Numbered from the stretch's first letter, positions 12,329-25,642 are shown. The stretch is DNA of 64,000 bases from Chaunax sp. Z400 (GCA_037577475.1 CM075192.1:5056408-5120407); one strand, 5' to 3'. Notes: generated from the letters alone by a model not told the origin. Numbers and translations are program-made.

Positions 12329-14367
12329 CCAATTACCCTCTTTCCCAGTGTAACCAGTGCTATTTAACAGAGTAGACTCAATATTTTGCAGAGTGCTCTC
12401 CAAATAACTTCAGCACTGCCAAATTGGAAGCTCAAAATGTGACAAAGAAAGTAAACTATGCCAGCAGCCGCCCCTTCCAAAGGCTAATGATGGAAAGAAT
12501 CTCCCTCTCTCCATCACCCCCCCTCTTTCTCAGAGGTTAAGAGTAGATGAATAATCACTCGTTTGCGGGACAGAAAGCGAGCGAGCCGAGTGTGCTGCAT
12601 AAACATTTTCCCGGATGTAATTTACTCTACCGGTCTTTTAGCTTTTCCCAGTAGGATGGATCCCAACGCCCAGGAGGAAATCGTTTAGGCTCCATAAGTG
12701 CCAAATTGTATCCTGGTTTTCCAGAGTTTTCCTGCCTGCTCTGGCTCAGGGCTTTTCCTGTAGTGGGATTGTGTCATGTGTTACGCCCGTGCAGTGTGGA
12801 TGTAAGGGTGGTTTTACGACTCAGAAACAGTTGGTTTAAGATGACAATGTCTAAAAGTGTAAAAAAAAAAGTGTTGGGAGAGAAGGAGAGAGGAAATAAA
12901 GAGAAATAAAACATGTTTTCACTGAGCTGATTCTGCACACATGACAAACAGCCTGATAATCTGTGTTCTTGTTGACTTGTATGCCATCAGTGTGTTCTTA
13001 CATGTATGTGTGTGTATTTGTGTGGCTGTGTGTTCCTGTGTGTACCATGTGTTCCTGATTTGCAGAGAAAGACTTGAATTGCTCGCTGCTTCATTAAGTC
13101 ATATTTGTTTATCAGACATTACACAAAGCAGCTGCTGTTGTACAGGACTGATTCATTTAGAGTGCATTAATAAAATGATTAAAAAAAAGGAACAGATGGT
13201 AAGACTTACTATAAAGTCACTAATGTTGAAGCTGACGACCTTATTTTACATTTTGGGGGACTTATTTTGTCATTTCTATATGATTTCAGCTCAGTAAAGA
13301 CTTGATTTGAGACACCAACGAGTTGATTTGGTTAAGACATCCGTCGCTGCAGCAGCGCAAACACTTCTCATAATGCATGTCATGATTTGTGCTGCAGTTG
13401 TTTTTCTCAACAATTATGCAGCCCTGGTCTCTCTGTTGCAATCTGATTCCAAAGAACACATAGAAATTTGTCTCTTGTGATTTAATTGTATTATGCTGCA
13501 GTTTAAAAGGAGCTATGTGAGGCATAAAACAGTGGTATGTCACCGACAAATGAATTATGTGCAGAACAAATCCGGTGTGACTGAGGAGATTGGCAGCGTC
13601 TCTCGTGGTGGACTGGTACCACTGGTGCCAGTGTTTTTAGCAAATGAAGTGCACATTTCCCATAAAGCTCTCTGCTTCCTGCGGTGAAGAAGTTGTTGAT
13701 TCTTCTGTCAAAGGTTTCATCTTTTAGGGTTTAGATATGTTGGAGATGATTTTGCCGTTGGAATGATTTTGAGCAGTGCATCAAGTTTGACTTTGCATCT
13801 TTGGAATACAGTGGTGAACCTTTAACGATGTGGAAGATGTGGTTATTTCTAGTCTGAGTCTGAACAGATATGTAGACACTGTCTGGATATGAGGGACTGG
13901 ATGTTAAACCAGAGGCTTCATTTTCTGTCTTTCTTTTCCCGTCCTTTTCTCAAATGAAATAAAGTCCATGAATGCAAAATGAAAAAAACGAAAAAAAACA
14001 ATGATTAAATAACAAATAACAAAACCAGAATAGATACTAGAATACAGAGTATAAAGGATGCTAATATTGACATTTCAGTTCAATTCAGTTCGGTTCATTA
14101 CAGACAGACTGTATACAGCTCGATGACCACAAGGTGCAATTTGTGCCGTAAATGTGACAGACTGCATTAAAGCACATCACACCTAACCTGAGACATGACT
14201 TCATGTGAACCAGGTTTAAGGCTTGAAAGGTTAAATAATAGAAAGATCAATGAAAGACTGAATCCTTTATTCTGACCTGGCTTCTCTTATAGATTGAGGC
14301 ATTTGTTCCTGGAGTGCAATAAAGGTTAACCCAAAATGAGACTTGAACTGAGATCATAGGTTTTATG
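12329..14367. other. Non-coding; compositionally distinct patch at 12430-12720
   Basis: 12430-12720 is less AT-rich and more complex than its surroundings (for example gtttgcgggacagaaagcga, ccggatgtaatttactctac), a candidate conserved non-coding block. The remainder shows nothing definable. Confidence 0.4.
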
Positions 14368-14664
14368 TAGGGCTGCCAATTCGTTCATTATTGATTAGTA
14401 AGAGGACTATCTCTAAAGTTAATTGTTTATTCTATAAAATATATATACATATACAGATATATGTATGTACTGTATATATATTTATATAATTTTAAAAAAG
14501 TCAAAATAATCTTCATTCTCTAAATACAAAGGAAAAGAAGCAAAGATTAACATTTAAGAAGCTGGAGGAGCAATTGTTTGACATTTTGGCATCAGAAATG
14601 ACAGAAAGTTGACTGGATTATTAAAATAGTTACATTCAATTGATTAATGGATAATTGTGGCAGC
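14368..14664. mobile_element. Degenerate short DNA transposon (teleost 'gggctgcaact...gattaat' type)
   Basis: It starts tagggctgccaattcgttc and ends with a sequence whose complement reads gactgctgccacaattatcc, so the termini form an imperfect inverted repeat around GCTGCCA. Internal pieces such as acatttaagaagctgga and tcaattgattaatgg are typical of a widespread teleost family whose ends contain nested gattaat motifs. That recognition is from memory. The copy is diverged, has no ORF, and no clean target duplication was seen. Confidence 0.6.
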
Positions 14665-15526
14665 AGTCACATCAGCAGGGCTGCAGGAAACAGGCCTGGT
14701 TTGTAGAAATTAAGTTTACATAATGCAACAGCAAATATGTTTATCAAGGAAACGTAACGCTGCTCAATTACATTTTCTCACAACAAGATGAGACTAACTA
14801 TATTAATTAACACACACAGCAAGTTGCAACCTGGGTCAGAACATATCAGCAGAATATGGACTCAAAAAGTTATAAATTTGCTTTACATTTAACCCAAAAG
14901 ACAATATATTTTTCATAACCTTTAAAAAAAGTGCTTTTGCTGCCTGAAACGAATGGAAACATGATATTTTACTTCCTGAATATAAATGTATTTTGTAGGA
15001 GACAAAGGGAAGAGTAGGTGTAAGAGGGCTGGACTTAGTTCATTCATAACTTACTGTATAATGTGTTTACACTGAGTGTGAAAATAATGTATGCATTTAG
15101 ATAGCAGTTATACAAAAGGTTACAAAAGCAATGGACCAAATGTTTGTTGATAGATTTGTATTGATAGATTTCTATGTATCTGCAAAACGCTTTGTCACCA
15201 AAGCAAAGTGGTCATTTTATAGTTTATAGTAGGTTCACTGTCAACATAAAAACAGGTGAAGGGAGATGTTGGTCCCTGACAAACTGGTCATCAACCTTAC
15301 TTAACAAAGGTTATCAAATCAAAGTGTAAGCCTGGGGTTCAGTGGATGAAATGTTGAGAGAGGCCTGACAGGATAGTAGTGGGTTTTAAATGTTTCATGG
15401 GTTCAAACTTGAGTTTTAAAACTGATCGTAAAACCTGGATGACTTTTTATTTGTAATGACATGAAAAATAAATATGTCTCTCAGAGAATAGGGGGCTACA
15501 AATAAAACAGAAGATGAGAACCGATG

Positions 15527-15531
<5 letters not shown>
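14665..15531. other. Non-coding, nothing recognised
   Basis: AT-rich; no ORF or repeat structure that could be supported. Confidence 0.45.

Positions 15532-15593
<62 letters not shown>
15532..15593 (+). repeat. (AC)n microsatellite
   Basis: 31 perfect AC units. Confidence 0.97.
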
Positions 15594-15595
<2 letters not shown>

Positions 15596-16136
15596 GAGTT
15601 TCACTCACTGATTGTGGAATTTCTCTGAGCCCTCAGGAGGAAGAGCCGGGGACAGAAAGAACACAATTAGAAGCAGCTTGTCACAGCTTTGGACCTCTAA
15701 GTGTGTCTCTACACTTTGTGTGTATGTGAGACTGTGTGCACAGTGTGTGACACTTGCCCTTCCGCACAGCTCATTTATTGGATTAGTGCAAGACTGACCA
15801 GTGGGGATGTGGCTGGCCGGCGCCAGGGTCCGCTCTGAGGCTCCACAGCCTAGTTAGCCACAATGCTAAGCTAACCTTCCACTTCACCCACCTAAGGGGG
15901 GGAGCATCACTGCTGTAGGGGGGAAATGGTGCTTGTTACTGGGGCTGAGGTACCAAGCTAGGAGGCCTCTCCAGGAGGGGAGGGGGGGTGTAGGATGGAC
16001 TAATTATAAGGGAAAGCCCCAGTTACAAGAAGAGGAAGACAAGGATTGGGGGAGCACTGGAGGGAAGGATGGAAATGCTACAGTGGAAGCCAGGCGTGGA
16101 AATGCCACGACTAGCTGCCAGTGACAACATCCTCAT

Positions 16137-16139
<3 letters not shown>
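15594..16139. other. G-rich non-coding stretch
   Basis: G-runs near 15894-15902, 15919-15924 and 15977-15988 on the plus strand; no gene recognised. Confidence 0.4.
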
Positions 16140-16175
<36 letters not shown>

Positions 16176-16193
16176 ACACACACACACACACAC
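16140..16193 (+). repeat. (AC)n microsatellite, one GA interruption
   Basis: AC units with a single CAGAC break at about 16170. A shorter CA cluster follows at 16305-16360. Confidence 0.95.
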
Positions 16194-16589
16194 CAGACTG
16201 CATACCTTCTGAGGTGCCGCCTGTCTCCCTTTCTTGTCTCTGCCAATGGATAATTGTATTAAGTGTGTTTGTTAGCCCAGTGGCTGACAGCATGCCCAGA
16301 GAAACACAAACACACAGACACACACACATATGCATGCACACACACACACACACACACACTCATATATACAAGCACACAGAGGTGAAGCATCTTAAAGCAG
16401 AGCCGTTAGATGAAAGGCTGCAGGAGTTTTAATGGAGCCTCAGCAACACAAGGCAGAGCTGCTGTTGATGGACTGTACCAGAGACATGCACACACACTCA
16501 CTCACACACACAAACAAACACACTCACACACACTATGTATAGTGAGATGATACTTCATAACACTACACACACAAAAACTATGTATATAG

Positions 16590-16590
<1 letters not shown>

Positions 16591-16682
<92 letters not shown>
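16591..16682 (+). repeat. (CA)n microsatellite
   Basis: 46 uninterrupted CA units. Confidence 0.98.
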
Positions 16683-16683
<1 letters not shown>

Positions 16684-16880
16684 CCCTACAGCCAGGCGGA
16701 TGACCTCATCCTGTATGGCTGACCAGCGCTCCCATACACTCCTTTCATTAGAACCACATGTCTGCTGTGTGTGTTGCGTTTATTGTGCAGTGAGCTCTCG
16801 CAGTACGTGTTATGCTTCTGAATATATTTCCGGCCTCGACTAAAAACTGCTCTCGTACTTTAACTCAATTTCAGGCATTG

Positions 16881-17607
<727 letters not shown>

Positions 17608-18200
17608 GGGCCTGTTCAGACAAAATATCTGTAATGCAATGAGACGAGTTGAAACTTATAACTACTTACAGAATGCTGATCTGCTTTGTTCTGCATCGTT
17701 CTGCTTCGTTCTGCATTGTTCTGCTTCGTTCTGCAATGTTCTGCATCGTTCTGCATCGTTCTGCTTTGTTCTGCATCGTTCTGCATCGTTCTGCTTTGTT
17801 CTGCATTGTTCTGCATCGTTCTGCATCGTTCTGCATCGTTCTGTATCGTTCTGCATCGTTCTGTATCGTTCTGCATCGTTCTGTATCGTTCTGCATCGTT
17901 CTGCATCGTTCTGCATTGTTCTGCATCATTCTGCATTGTTCTGCATCGTTCTGGAAACCTGTCTGATTACAGCGATGCAACGAGATGCAACTGTTTCAAA
18001 GCAGCAACTCTCTGCATGCCAGCGTTTCAGGATTTTTCTGGAGCTGAATATAATTTGTAGCATCTTAAAATAGGTTCCTCAAACTAATTGTTGAGGAGAT
18101 CCTTTGCTTCCTCCATCCAAAACCCTGAGATCTGAACCCTGAGACTCAACTGTTCAAACAGATGATGGGCTTTACATTGTCATGCAGACACTGCAGACCA
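17608..18200. mobile_element. Dispersed repeat, family R1 copy invaded by a 10-bp tandem array
   Basis: The left part (gcctgttcagacaaaatatc, tgcaatgagacgagttgaaa) and the right part (gatgcaacgagatgcaac, then gcttcctccatccaaaacc) resemble the R1 copies at 5520, 5816 and 2700. Between them lies the 270-bp CTGCATCGTT array. The sequences beside the array, tgcaatgagacgagttgaaa and tgcaacgagatgcaactgtt, look like a diverged direct repeat, suggesting the array grew inside the element. Confidence 0.45.
17681..17950 (+). repeat. 10-bp tandem array, 27 units of CTGCATCGTT
   Basis: Twenty-seven consecutive 10-mers with no indels. The main type is ctgcatcgtt; variants are ctgctttgtt, ctgcttcgtt, ctgcattgtt, ctgcaatgtt, ctgtatcgtt and ctgcatcatt. 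Units at 17841-17900 alternate CTGTATCGTT and CTGCATCGTT, giving a 20-bp higher-order unit. Most units carry one CpG. Frames on both strands stay open (a repeating MQNDAER-like or SFCIVLHRSA-like pattern), but this only reflects the repeat. Confidence 0.98.
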
Positions 18201-19656
18201 TCAGCAGGCAGGAGTTGCGCTGGGATGGTTCACTTCATGCAGCTGTAACTTTTCTCTGCAATCTTCTACAACGACTGTGAATCTTTAGTCTGCATAATCC
18301 AGATGTCCTTTGGACCATTGAGCAACATATTAGAATGAATGGGTTCATTTTATCCTCTCTTTCAATACTTTCATCACAGTTAAAGGAACCAAATCAATGG
18401 TTCAACTTTGACCTACAGTACCACACTAGTGGAAGCTGAAAGCAAGGAGAGATGTTGGTAACATTTTATTTGAATATGCCAGATATGAGCGAATATCAGT
18501 CTTAGTCATGAGATGTAATTATGGGATATTGCCATCGTACGGAATAAATTTATACCGTGCATCTCCAATTATTACTGACATTTGGTGCTGCTAAAAAAAC
18601 TGAAGTTGGTTTGACTAAGATGTTGTTTCATCGCCTGACTAATCGCTTCTGTCAGGCTTTATTACAGAGACATAAATAATTTGATGAGTCCAGGTTACCG
18701 TAATTTACAGAAAGAGGGAATAACAATATAAAAAACTAAATAGAACTAAAGTTGTGGTCAGCTCTACTTACCCTTTTAGAGTAATATGACTAATGGGGGA
18801 TTTTAATACAAATACAGATGTTTTTTTTAACTTTTTAGAATAAAATGCCAAGCTGACAAAGAAAAAGTTTGTTTTTTTCTGCTTATCGGCTTCTAAAACA
18901 ATATTAAGGCCATTGGACGCAAACCCTGCATGAAACCAAGGATACCACAACAATATGATCAATCAAGCTGACGGAGGCAGATCTAATCTTTAATAACAGG
19001 CCAGCACTGGTGCCAGAAATTGGTTCAAACCATCAAGCTTCATGTCTAGACTACAGAGGCTGTTACTGAGACACCGATCTGTGACTGGGGAAAGAAAGCT
19101 AATGAAAAGAAAAGAGACTGGAGAGGGAGGGACGGACAGAGTGCTGCACATCTGGAGTCCTTCCTCTTGTCATCAGATAGATGGAAACAACAGCTTCCTG
19201 TGCTGCTGATAACAGCAGAGGGGGGACTAACGGGGATTGAGATGGGACTGTAACTCAGGGCAGGAGTGAAACAGGAGTAGAGGACGGCTGATGATGAGAG
19301 AAAGCTTTCAGAAAAGGAAAAGACTATGAGAGAAAAAAGGAGATAAGAGGACAAATATATGATATAGAAAAGTTGCAGCAGCGACAAAATGGCAAACAGA
19401 CTGTCAACAACAATGCTGCCATCTACCTGCTCAGTCGGACGAGTCTGCCAAACCTTCAGACACACACTCCCTCTGTCCAAACACGCACCACAAACGACAC
19501 GAACAGCAAGAAAAAGACAGAGGGAAGCAGCTCCGTATAAGAAAGCTGTCACTTTGCCTCTGCCATGATCTGCTGCAAAACATGCAAAGCTCTGCAGGAA
19601 CAACATGCTAACGTGTGCTAGTGCTGCCACTACCACTATCTATCAGTGGGTCCAAG

Positions 19657-19719
<63 letters not shown>

Positions 19720-20868
19720 CTGCCAATGGGACAAAGAGACAGAGGTGTGCGTTTCCTGTCTCAGCCTCTAAACCTCGGCTTTTGGCCTCCCTTCTGTCTC
19801 TGCTGTTTGTTTGTTTACTTTACCCTTTACAAAACAAAAAACTAGTGAATCAGAAAAATGATCTGCAATATATTTGGATCACATGTCAGAATGAAACAGG
19901 AAGAATTAGGGAAAAAATACTGAAAATGGTAATTAAAGACTTATTTATGGTGTTTGTTTTTAATAATATAAAAAAAGAAATCTGACGTGTTTTAAGAGTG
20001 TCTCATTGTGACGGTGCATTTGTATTGATTTCATAATATTTTCATGTTGTTACATTCTCTATTTATACTTCTTGACCTGCAGAGCTTGCATTCATTTTTA
20101 TTCATCTCCACTCAAACTATTGTCATTGAAATGCACCAATATACAAAATCAAATCCCTTCTATGTGAAAACGTACATGGCTGTTAGTATGACTGGAATTT
20201 GACACATTTTTTTTTCTCACACACCTCTTGATGGTATGACATCATGCACGGAGCTCTGTTTGTATTTGTCCATACAGGTTTTGAATGATCTATCAGAGAA
20301 TTCCACCTCCACCCTGATAACATGGAGATAATTTTTGGTCCAGAATTACCATCATTGTTAAGGCGGGTCGTCCCAGGACAAAAGTGGACTATTTCTTTGG
20401 TAAAAGGACTTCTGATGGAAAGTTTTTACAGAAACAGGGACACAAATTCACCTCCTTTCACCTCCAGTGCACTGAGGAGAGGCCAACATCTCACTTAATC
20501 TGCAAGAGCTGAGCCTTTAATAAGGACGAAGAAGAAGAAGGAGAAAGAAAGTCCACGCTTGTATTGATCAGATTGGAGGAAAGTTCTCACTGCCATTTTT
20601 GATGAGACCCACAAATATACACAGACTTTCTCTCTCCCTCGCTCCCACACACACACACACACACACACTGAGAGACAGACAGGAAGTTGGGAAGGAATTC
20701 CCAAGCGGACATTTCTCACGTTCCTGTGGTGATTGGAAACACACTCCAGTAAAATGGCGGCAGGACATAATTTCCAGGTGAGGAGAGAAAGGCAGTAACC
20801 TCTTCCCCTCTCCCTCCGTCTCCCCTCACCCTGGCACAACGAATATCCTCCTAGAATATTATCCTTCT
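18201..20868. other. Non-coding between tandem arrays
   Basis: Contains the TG array at 19659 and a purine-rich stretch at 19080-19340 whose complement gives a 196-codon ORF judged spurious. Nothing else could be supported. Confidence 0.45.
19659..19718 (+). repeat. (TG)30 microsatellite
   Basis: 60 bp of perfect TG units. Confidence 0.98.
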
Positions 20869-20879
20869 GCACACACACA

Positions 20880-20922
<43 letters not shown>

Positions 20923-20931
20923 ACACACACA

Positions 20932-21010
<79 letters not shown>
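20869..21010 (+). repeat. (AC)n microsatellite with regular CATAC breaks
   Basis: About 140 bp of AC units with ACATAC interruptions near 20885, 20917 and 20937, then a long pure run. Confidence 0.97.
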
Positions 21011-21012
<2 letters not shown>

Positions 21013-21122
21013 GTTGTCACCTGGAGGGGGTTGGTCTTAAGCTGACCAGCATCAACATACAATGGCTGCTTCTGTGGCTCAGCAGGAGCAGGTGAGCAGA
21101 TACTATCTACCTAAATGTGGGC

Positions 21123-21164
21123 TCACACACACACACACACACACGCTTCACTACATGCATGTAT

Positions 21165-21236
<72 letters not shown>

Positions 21237-21255
21237 GCACGCACACACACACACC
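21123..21255 (+). repeat. Compound (AC)n/(ACGC)n microsatellite
   Basis: An AC run at 21123-21144, a spacer containing catgcatgtatgc, a pure AC run from 21165 to about 21230, then a short acgcacgcacgcac stretch. Confidence 0.95.
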
Positions 21256-22939
21256 TGCTGAGGAAATGAGCCTACAGCAGGCCTCCACCTGGTCAGCCCT
21301 GAGGTGACACTGAAAAAAAACAAAAGGAAGGAAGGAGGCAATGAAAAGATAGAAAGAAAGAGACAAGTCTGGAAAAGAAGCCAAACACGAGTTTTTGTTT
21401 TCCAGCTGAAGCAACTGATATGAAATATTTTGGCATTAATCTCTTTGAATCACATATTTTCGTGCTGAACACAACAATATCACTTTTTAATCTCTTGTTC
21501 CAAATGTTTTCTAAAATGCACCAGTGGAGTCCTCAGAGAGTCTGACCTTTAGTGCCCCACAAACAGAAGCTGACTAACGTCACAATATGCAGTCATTCTT
21601 CAACGTGTCCATAATGAAGCATATAGAACTTTAAAATGTCTCCTGCTGACTGCACACAGCTCTGACGTAGCTGCAGATCAGGTTTTATCACAGTAGAGTC
21701 CTGTCTCAGGATAGGTGTGCCAGAGGTTTCTGCTTTTATTCTGGACAATGACAGGTGCCTGAACCAGGTGTGATATCACAACCTCACAGATGAAGGAGGA
21801 AACAGCCCTCCATTGTTAAACTGTGCAACATATCACAAGACAAGAAGAGGAGGTGGAGTCTAACAGTCAAACAAATACATTTAAGTTCACCAAAAAAGTT
21901 AAAGTTATTGAGTCATCATCAGCCCCGGTCAGGTTTCTTAGTCCATCAAACATTTCTGGAGCTTCAAAGCTAAACTGTGTAAAGGACTGAAGAAGATGGA
22001 GACTGGTTTTAAAATGAATAAAACAAAAACAGAAAGAAAAACAAAAACATAAAATAACACCATTAAGCTTGTAGAACTCACTCCACGTCTCCAGAAGGCC
22101 CGACATCCCAAACTGGTTTGGAATCATATTATTTACACCCTTTTATATGATGAAATCTTCCAAAGCTAAAATTATTAACTTGTCTGAGGAAAGTGAATTT
22201 CTGTCAGCCGGTCAGGGGAATGCTGCAACGCTGCTTTCCTAAGAATCTTCATTCAATTGGTTAGTATTGTAAGCATTCATTGAGCTCAGCTAATCTCACA
22301 TAGATAAATAAACTAAAAAGACTCTCACATTTCTTGCTACTCATTGGCCAACATGAACATGAATATTAGTGGCACTAAAATCACAAACACATTAGCTCCA
22401 ACAATAAACTTTGACTTATTGAGGTGGGCATTTACTCACTTTGCTGGATAGCTATTCAGCTAACTGGATAAATGATCTTTAATGAACTTTTCCAGATAAG
22501 TAGCTGACTCCAGATGTGGGTAGTTGGTGGTTTAGCTCCACCAACCCTAAGACACATCCTCTGTAGGAAAATGACCAATAATGATAGCACTGTCGGAGTG
22601 AAACTGTTACACAGGAACAACTAAAGCCCATCTACAATAGAGCTTTTTAAATCCTAGAAAACATAAAGACAAAGCCACACTGAATAATCTAAGGTTCAGA
22701 GAAACAGTTTAGAGCTTTCCCCTCCATTAAAACCCTGTAAGAAGAGATGTATTTCACAGGAACATGTGTGTGTGTGTGTGATGTAGAAATAGTCTGAACA
22801 TCTGTGACATGAGTCAGATGCTGAGGGAGTCAGATGCATATGCTGTTAAGTGCATCCTCCTCTTCCATTCTCTATTCATTTTTTACCACACTTGCCAGGG
22901 AGGCTCAGCCGTGTGCCATAATTATCTCTGTGTACAAAA

Positions 22940-22941
<2 letters not shown>
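21256..22941. other. Non-coding, nothing recognised
   Basis: Presumed intron. A T-box-like motif pair at 21766-21784 is noted under findings. Confidence 0.45.
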
Positions 22942-23019
<78 letters not shown>

Positions 23020-23020
23020 G
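22942..23020 (+). repeat. (GT)n microsatellite
   Basis: About 36 pure GT units ending gtgcgtgtg. Confidence 0.97.
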
Positions 23021-23135
23021 CATGATTCCATCAGTTGTGATGCGATGCATTAGGCAATTCTGATGCTTAGGTGTAAAAAATCCCATTAGAGCGAGCGGGA
23101 CGGGAGATCGATACCTTACGGGATCTGGAACGACG

Positions 23136-23136
<1 letters not shown>

Positions 23137-23218
<82 letters not shown>

Positions 23219-23220
23219 AG
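23137..23220 (+). repeat. (TG)n microsatellite
   Basis: TG units with one TGAGTG break near 23192. Followed by a purine-rich stretch (23281-23405) on the plus strand. Confidence 0.97.
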
Positions 23221-23899
23221 TGTTGGAGTGCTTTAACACCTCTCAGAGGTGGATTAGTGCGCGACAGCATGGAGACACTGTCAGAGAGGGTTAGTGTCAG
23301 TGAGAGAGGGAGAGGAAAGTGTTGAGGGAGTGGGATGAAAAGAAGGAGAGAAAGAGGAAGAGACGCAAAGGAGAGCAGGAGAAGGGAAAGAGGAGGAGGA
23401 CGACGTGTCACTGCTGATGTCGCCGAGGTGTTTTTGTCTTTGGTGACTCTGGTTGGAAAGAGAGAATAGCAGCTGTGATGGAACTGCTTCTGTGTTAAAC
23501 ACTAACAGAATAGCAGCCCATTGATTACAGTATGTTTGTCTGATAGGCACAATACTGTGAGCCTTTGCCTCCCCTACTCTGATAGGTCATACACAAATAC
23601 ACAGGCCCTTACTGGGATTCTAACTATAGGGTATAACATCCCATCATCTGCAGCCGGCCTCACACTCCAGAAGAATCAGGCTGGTTTCAGCCTGATTCGT
23701 TTACAGATCCAGGTGTTTACAGATCCAGTCTGACATCTCAACAACCAGGGCCACTGTGATCATTTTCAAATACAGTATATGTTTGATTTTTACGAGTTAT
23801 AATCTGGATGATTATGTCAGTATTTTCCAATCGATACCGCTATAGCCAAAGAAAGAGACATCCTGGAGCAGCTGCCATTGGGGCCAAGCAACATTATCT

Positions 23900-24165
23900 A
23901 TCTGTATCTGTATCTGTTTGATTGTTAGCAGGATTATGGAATAAACAGCTGGATGGATTTCCACAGGACTTGATGGAAGGATGGGGAAAAGAAAAGAACC
24001 CATTAAACTTTGGTGTGGATAAAGCAGCAGATCCAGGATTTTTCCACTTCCTTTTATTATATTTATGCAGGTGAAAAATGTTCCCTAAGTATATAATTAC
24101 TGAATTTCAGAACCGATTTCCACAACACTTTGTGGCTGGAGGTGGGGGGAGGGGATTGACAGGTG
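23900..24165. mobile_element. Fragment(s) of the CCTCCACCAAGG-type repeat
   Basis: Pieces such as gctggatggatttccacagg, gatggaaggatgggg and aacccattaaactttggtg are recognisable. A second partial block follows at about 24105-24165 (accgatttccacaacacttt, gctggaggtgggggg). Ends are missing. The assignment rests on remembered family style and on similarity to 39095-39300. Confidence 0.45.
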
Positions 24166-24962
24166 GTCATGGGTCAAGCAAGATAGACAGATATGTGTAA
24201 GACGGTGTGTCTGACAGTGGACACGACAACATGGAGTATTTATAGAGTTGTGTTGAGTTTATCAGTGGTTGTTTATTTTCAGATTGTTTTTTCTAATTGA
24301 CGGCGATCAGTTGAAACCAGTTCAAATGTGTTCATTACTGGGAGCTTTCTTCTCCATTGCTGATTAACTCTAGTCTTGCTTGGAAGTTACAGTCAAGCTA
24401 CAGAGGCGGGCATAATTCTGCAAGCTCAGCTCAACAGCTACGCACTGGAATTAAAACATATCAGCCCAAAAATGCATCATTTTAATTATAATATTATAAA
24501 TGTTGTAATAATTTCACACATTTATCAGGAACATAACGACAGCATAGTAAATGATAAATAATCTGAATTAAAGCTCTCTTTTTCCAGCTTGTGCACATGG
24601 CTGCGTGTGAGTGTGTTCACACTCTAAATCTTGCACAGATGAGTCCATAACATTCACACCGATTAGCATCCGTGTGTTTCAGTGTGTGAGGTCAGTGGAC
24701 GGCTGTTCTTCCACTTCCCCTTCACATCTTGGAAGTCGTGGCAGACGGAAGGATGGCCGGCCTGGCAGGGCGCCCGACCCAGATTCAGGTCATGGGAATG
24801 ACAGGGTGGCATCAACAGCAGCAGCAGCACCCACCGTCCCCTCAACACTGGAACAAACCACTGCTCTGTAACATGCATGTGTGTGTGTGCATGTGTGTGT
24901 GAGGGTTTTCACACTCCAGATGAGCATTAAAGAACGACACAATCCTATGTCTCAGCAGCTGG

Positions 24963-24994
24963 TACACACACGCACACACACGCACACACGCACG

Positions 24995-25030
<36 letters not shown>
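24963..25030 (+). repeat. Compound CA/CG microsatellite with a (CG)n core
   Basis: CACACG units lead into acgcacgcgcgcgcgcacac around 24990-25008, then pure CA. The alternating purine-pyrimidine sequence including CG steps is the classic Z-DNA type. Confidence 0.95.
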
Positions 25031-25032
<2 letters not shown>

Positions 25033-25302
25033 AAAACAAGGTTCCTAACCCCTCATTCACAATCAAAAATGCATAAATCTATATTCCTCCACATTATTAT
25101 AATTGCTACAAAAATATCAACACACTGTCAAACAGAATGCAATGGACACACACAGCAACACAGCTTCTCTCACTTTCATACACACACAGACACACTCCAG
25201 TGGCTCGGCAGTGGGGTGAACACGTGACAGATGCCCGACACATTGGTGTCCGTTCAGTCACTATAAAGAGCAGCTGCTCAGTCTGCACTGCCCTCTGGCA
25301 TA

Positions 25303-25324
25303 GCACGCACACGCACACGCACGC

Positions 25325-25377
<53 letters not shown>

Positions 25378-25459
25378 AACGCACACACACACACACACAC
25401 GCACACGCACACACGCAAACGCACACGCAAACGCACACACGCACACGCACACACACACA
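25303..25459 (+). repeat. Compound CA/CACG microsatellite
   Basis: A long CA array with many CACACG and CGCAAACG variants on both sides of a pure core (25330-25375). Confidence 0.96.
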
Positions 25460-25581
25460 AACAGATGCAGAGACACACATGCACTTGCTGTATAATGCTA
25501 ATGCTGGAGGGCATTCCATCTCTGACAGATTATAAGTGTGCTAACACTAAAACACACACAAATAGACAAAGACAGAGATAG

Positions 25582-25582
25582 C

Positions 25583-25641
<59 letters not shown>
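25582..25641 (+). repeat. (GT)n(GA)n compound microsatellite
   Basis: About 9 GT units run directly into about 21 GA units. Confidence 0.97.

Positions 25642-25642
<1 letters not shown>

Noticed and set aside
17616..18073. Overlapping ORFs of 84-144 codons on both strands, including MQNDAERCRT-like repeats
   Set aside because: Produced by the 10-bp array, which has no stops in the frames used. No start context, splice sites or homology.
19046..19636. 196-codon minus-strand ORF with hydrophobic stretches
   Set aside because: Lies opposite a purine-rich plus strand, which removes stops and yields Ser/Leu/Phe-rich peptides. No recognised family and no conserved motif.
25106..25535. CRISPR-like regular spacing of CACACG units
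   Set aside because: The units are slippage variants of a CA microsatellite, with no unique spacers; this is vertebrate DNA.
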